Below the pieces are notes generated by a model. The model saw nothing but the letters and a program-made list of their open reading frames with translations, did not search any database and was not told where the DNA came from. Below are positions 62,232 to 64,000 of a DNA stretch of 64,000 nucleotides, one piece after another. The DNA is taken from positions 1 to 64,000 of the forward strand of contig NZ_CBFHNB010000002.1 in NCBI RefSeq assembly GCF_965657105.1, written 5' to 3'. This DNA is from Puniceispirillum sp965657105. Lineage in GTDB: Bacteria; Pseudomonadota; Alphaproteobacteria; Puniceispirillales; Puniceispirillaceae. Position numbers and translations under genes: made by a program. The first letter of the stretch is position 1. Every line of letters starts with the position of its first letter.

Positions 62232-63110
62232 CTAATTGCCCATACATATAGAACCATATGGATGTCGCTGACTAATTTTTTCATCAAATGCGAATATATC
62301 CAGCATGGCGTTATATCCTGCATCAGTAATGGCCATTTCTACAGGCCAGCACCCCATATTCTGATAGGCATGGATGCATTGCGTTAAGACCGCTTCATCA
62401 ATTTGTGGAAATAGAGATTTTTCGGCTATTGCAATTTCTGCGGCAGGTCTGGTTGCCACATATTGCCTAGTTCTCGCATAAGCACGACAAAAAGCGTGAC
62501 CGTCATCAGTTTCTAACCATTCCGGCATAGCTGCCAAACTAGAAAATGCACAAGGGCCAACCATTGGCCCCAGAGCCGCAACAACATAGCCAACGCCATC
62601 TGCTTCAAGCTGCTGAGGAGCAGGCCCTTGCTGATGTATATATTGACCTTGCCCCTGCCTGTAAGCAGCATCCATTTCCTTGGCGTTGCCGGCATCTATA
62701 ATATTAATTTTATGAATATCTATACCTGCTTTGTGGCAAGCATACTTGAACATAGTCATTGGTTGACCGCCGTGATGCACAAGCACATCAGCACCTTCAA
62801 GAGACGACCATTCAAAATTCTTATCATTATCCCGGCCGCTGATAAAAAACCCATCCATATTGTTGATTAATGCAAAATGCCGCGCCTTAGGCTGATGGCC
62901 ATTTTCCAGAGATGCAAAGCCCTGACTGATGGTTGATTGCACAACCTGTGCAGTGCCATCTTCCAACGCATTTAAAGCCGATACCCCTGGTTCAGCGACA
63001 CTCCAATCATATTCAAACCCTTCCTCAGCCAAAAAACTGCCTGTCATAGTTGAAATTAAAGGTGAATAAAAAGCTGAAAACAGAGTAAATTGAAGATGTA
63101 TTTTAGCCAT
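62232..63110 (-). CDS. NMT1/THI5-like substrate-binding-fold protein, no signal peptide
   Basis: This 292-residue protein has the two-lobed fold of NMT1/THI5/SsuA-like proteins (FTLFSAFYSPLISTMTGSF; AEEGFEYDWSVAEPG; ADVLVHHGGQPMTMFKYACHKAGIDIHKINII; GNAKEMDAAYRQGQGQYIH). The start at the ATG 63110 leaves no signal peptide, so it is unlike normal ABC or TRAP binding proteins, and no transporter genes adjoin. It could be a soluble ligand-binding or thiamine-precursor-type enzyme. It lies among fragments but is itself complete. Confidence 0.75.
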   Translation of the reverse strand: MAKIHLQFTLFSAFYSPLISTMTGSFLAEEGFEYDWSVAEPGVSALNALEDGTAQVVQSTISQGFASLENGHQPKARHFALINNMDGFFISGRDNDKNFEWSSLEGADVLVHHGGQPMTMFKYACHKAGIDIHKINIIDAGNAKEMDAAYRQGQGQYIHQQGPAPQQLEADGVGYVVAALGPMVGPCAFSSLAAMPEWLETDDGHAFCRAYARTRQYVATRPAAEIAIAEKSLFPQIDEAVLTQCIHAYQNMGCWPVEMAITDAGYNAMLDIFAFDEKISQRHPYGSICMGN

Positions 63111-63392
63111 CAAAGAAGCCCCAATAATGTTTTATATGCAGTTACTAATGCTAGCTCACAAAAGCATGTCATAGCTAGCAACGATTCTAATATAATCAGA
63201 CTAATTAACCTTTATGGATTTCTGAAAAGACTGTCTGGTGAACATTGCCTATTCATAACGACGGCCTGCATCGGATGGACGATTGCGTGCTCAACTCAAT
63301 TGTGAAGCAATTTCGAAGGTAATGGATAATGGTAAATCAACTTTTGCTGCCATATTTAATTATCCAACGAAACAGCTGTCGCGCAGGATCTT

Positions 63393-63803
63393 TTAAGAGC
63401 CATAACATATTTTACAATGCTTCGCACAACCCTCAAATACATATTTGCCATTACGTTTAGCGGCACGAATGAATGTGGGCGTCTGCTTGTGTGATTTGAG
63501 GCGAAGGTAAATATCAACAGCCTCCATCATCGTTGGGCTGTCATCCACGACATCATCTTTATCATCAATGACCAGATGTAATGCTGGTACATCCATCTTC
63601 TGCAATCTTAGCCCATGCCAGTAATCATCTAATCGCTGGCTAATAGACTGGGCAGAACGAGTGGCTGTTTTGGCTGACTTGGTACGAAGGCTGATACTGA
63701 CTCTATCACTGCGGTAATGCTGTTTAACATCAGCAGGAACACGCCTGACGAAGTGATAAATACCAAAACGGACACGGATATATGAGGGTTGATTGTACGT
63801 CAT
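63393..63803 (-). pseudogene. Truncated tyrosine integrase (DUF6538-type N-terminus)
   Basis: The first 136 residues of a phage-type integrase (SYIRVRFGIYHFVRRVPADV, the DUF6538 domain; then RTKSAKTATRSAQ) end abruptly in GCAKHCKICYGS. The core-binding and catalytic domain with the R-H-R-Y residues is missing. The start at 63803 has AGGTG nine bases upstream. The gene lies 64 bases from the 3' end of tRNA-Phe, the typical place for an island integrase. Confidence 0.75.
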
Positions 63804-63867
63804 TTTGTACGACACCTGACCTGTTAGCACAATAAATGCTTACATATCAGTCATGTAGGTGAAAAAG

Positions 63868-63943
63868 TGGTGCCCGGGGGCGGACTCGAACCACCGACAC
63901 GCGGATTTTCAATCCGCTGCTCTACCAACTGAGCTACCCGGGC
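63868..63943 (-). tRNA. tRNA-Phe (anticodon GAA)
   Basis: The 76-base gene has CCA. The acceptor arm GCCCGGG pairs with CCCGGGC. The anticodon stem GCGGA/TCCGC surrounds TTGAAAA, giving GAA. A truncated integrase lies beside its 3' end. Confidence 0.97.
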
Positions 63944-63960
63944 CTTAGCGTCATCTTGCT

Positions 63961-63978
63961 GGGTATCGTCTGATACCC
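63961..63978. other. Perfect 7-bp hairpin 5' of tRNA-Phe
   Basis: GGGTATC and GATACCC form a stem with a four-base loop. No T-tract follows on either strand, so its role is unclear; it may end or start a transcript running beyond the window. Confidence 0.4.
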
Positions 63979-64000
63979 CACATATGAGATGGTGATCAAT

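Overview
This window looks like part of the chromosome of a marine alphaproteobacterium, most plausibly of the SAR116 (Candidatus Puniceispirillum-like) group. That placement is inferred from gene order (aroA-cmk-rpsA-ihfB-lapA-trpF-trpB-trpA-accD-folC, trxA/addA/addB/tsaE, chvI-chvG-rapZ, lptC-lptA-lptB-ptsN), from moderate GC content and from protein character. No database search was possible.

Positions 1-51,900 are dense core genome. The left edge holds the start of an unrecognised protein running off the window. A long minus-strand translation block follows: pheT, pheS, rplT, rpmI, infC (apparently with an AUA start codon) and thrS. Next come a GT4 glycosyltransferase, an ABHD10-like hydrolase, a GST and a GNAT. 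The glutamate synthase operon (gltD-gltB), uppP, a complex-I NDUFA9-like protein, tRNA-Leu, an RNase D-like exonuclease and the LPS transport genes lptC-lptA-lptB lead to ptsN, with no rpoN between lptB and ptsN. After tRNA-Ala and a FYDLN-acid protein come aroA-cmk, rpsA, ihfB-lapA and trpF-trpB-trpA-accD-folC. The opposite strand then carries trxA, addA-addB, tsaE, ahcY, rapZ, chvG-chvI, polA and a small zinc-finger protein. An orphan ABC ATPase sits just before tRNA-Arg(CCG).

From tRNA-Arg onward the sequence is accessory. A 4.5-kb AT-rich island lies between the 3' half of tRNA-Arg and an imperfect 49-bp copy of it (44/49 identical). It carries a Wzz-like polysaccharide co-polymerase preceded by an unannotated 32-residue membrane microprotein, a small possible DNA-binding protein, and a two-gene restriction-modification module. 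It has no integrase. Past the island are a large secreted protein, a small anchored His/Met-rich protein and a secreted dienelactone-hydrolase-like enzyme. A graveyard of gene fragments follows: a TPR-sulfotransferase with its core deleted, the tail of a DUF1330-like protein, and two integrase N-terminal scraps beside tRNA-Phe. Among these lie a 51-residue membrane protein and a signal-less NMT1/THI5-like protein.

A recurring theme is erosion of the nitrogen-PTS circuit: ptsN is present without neighbouring rpoN or hpf, hprK is absent from between chvG and rapZ, and RapZ has lost its Walker A lysine and gained a 6-residue duplication. The best candidates for undescribed biology are the microprotein/Wzz-like pair in the island, the altered RapZ, and the six-codon minicistron at the start of trpB.
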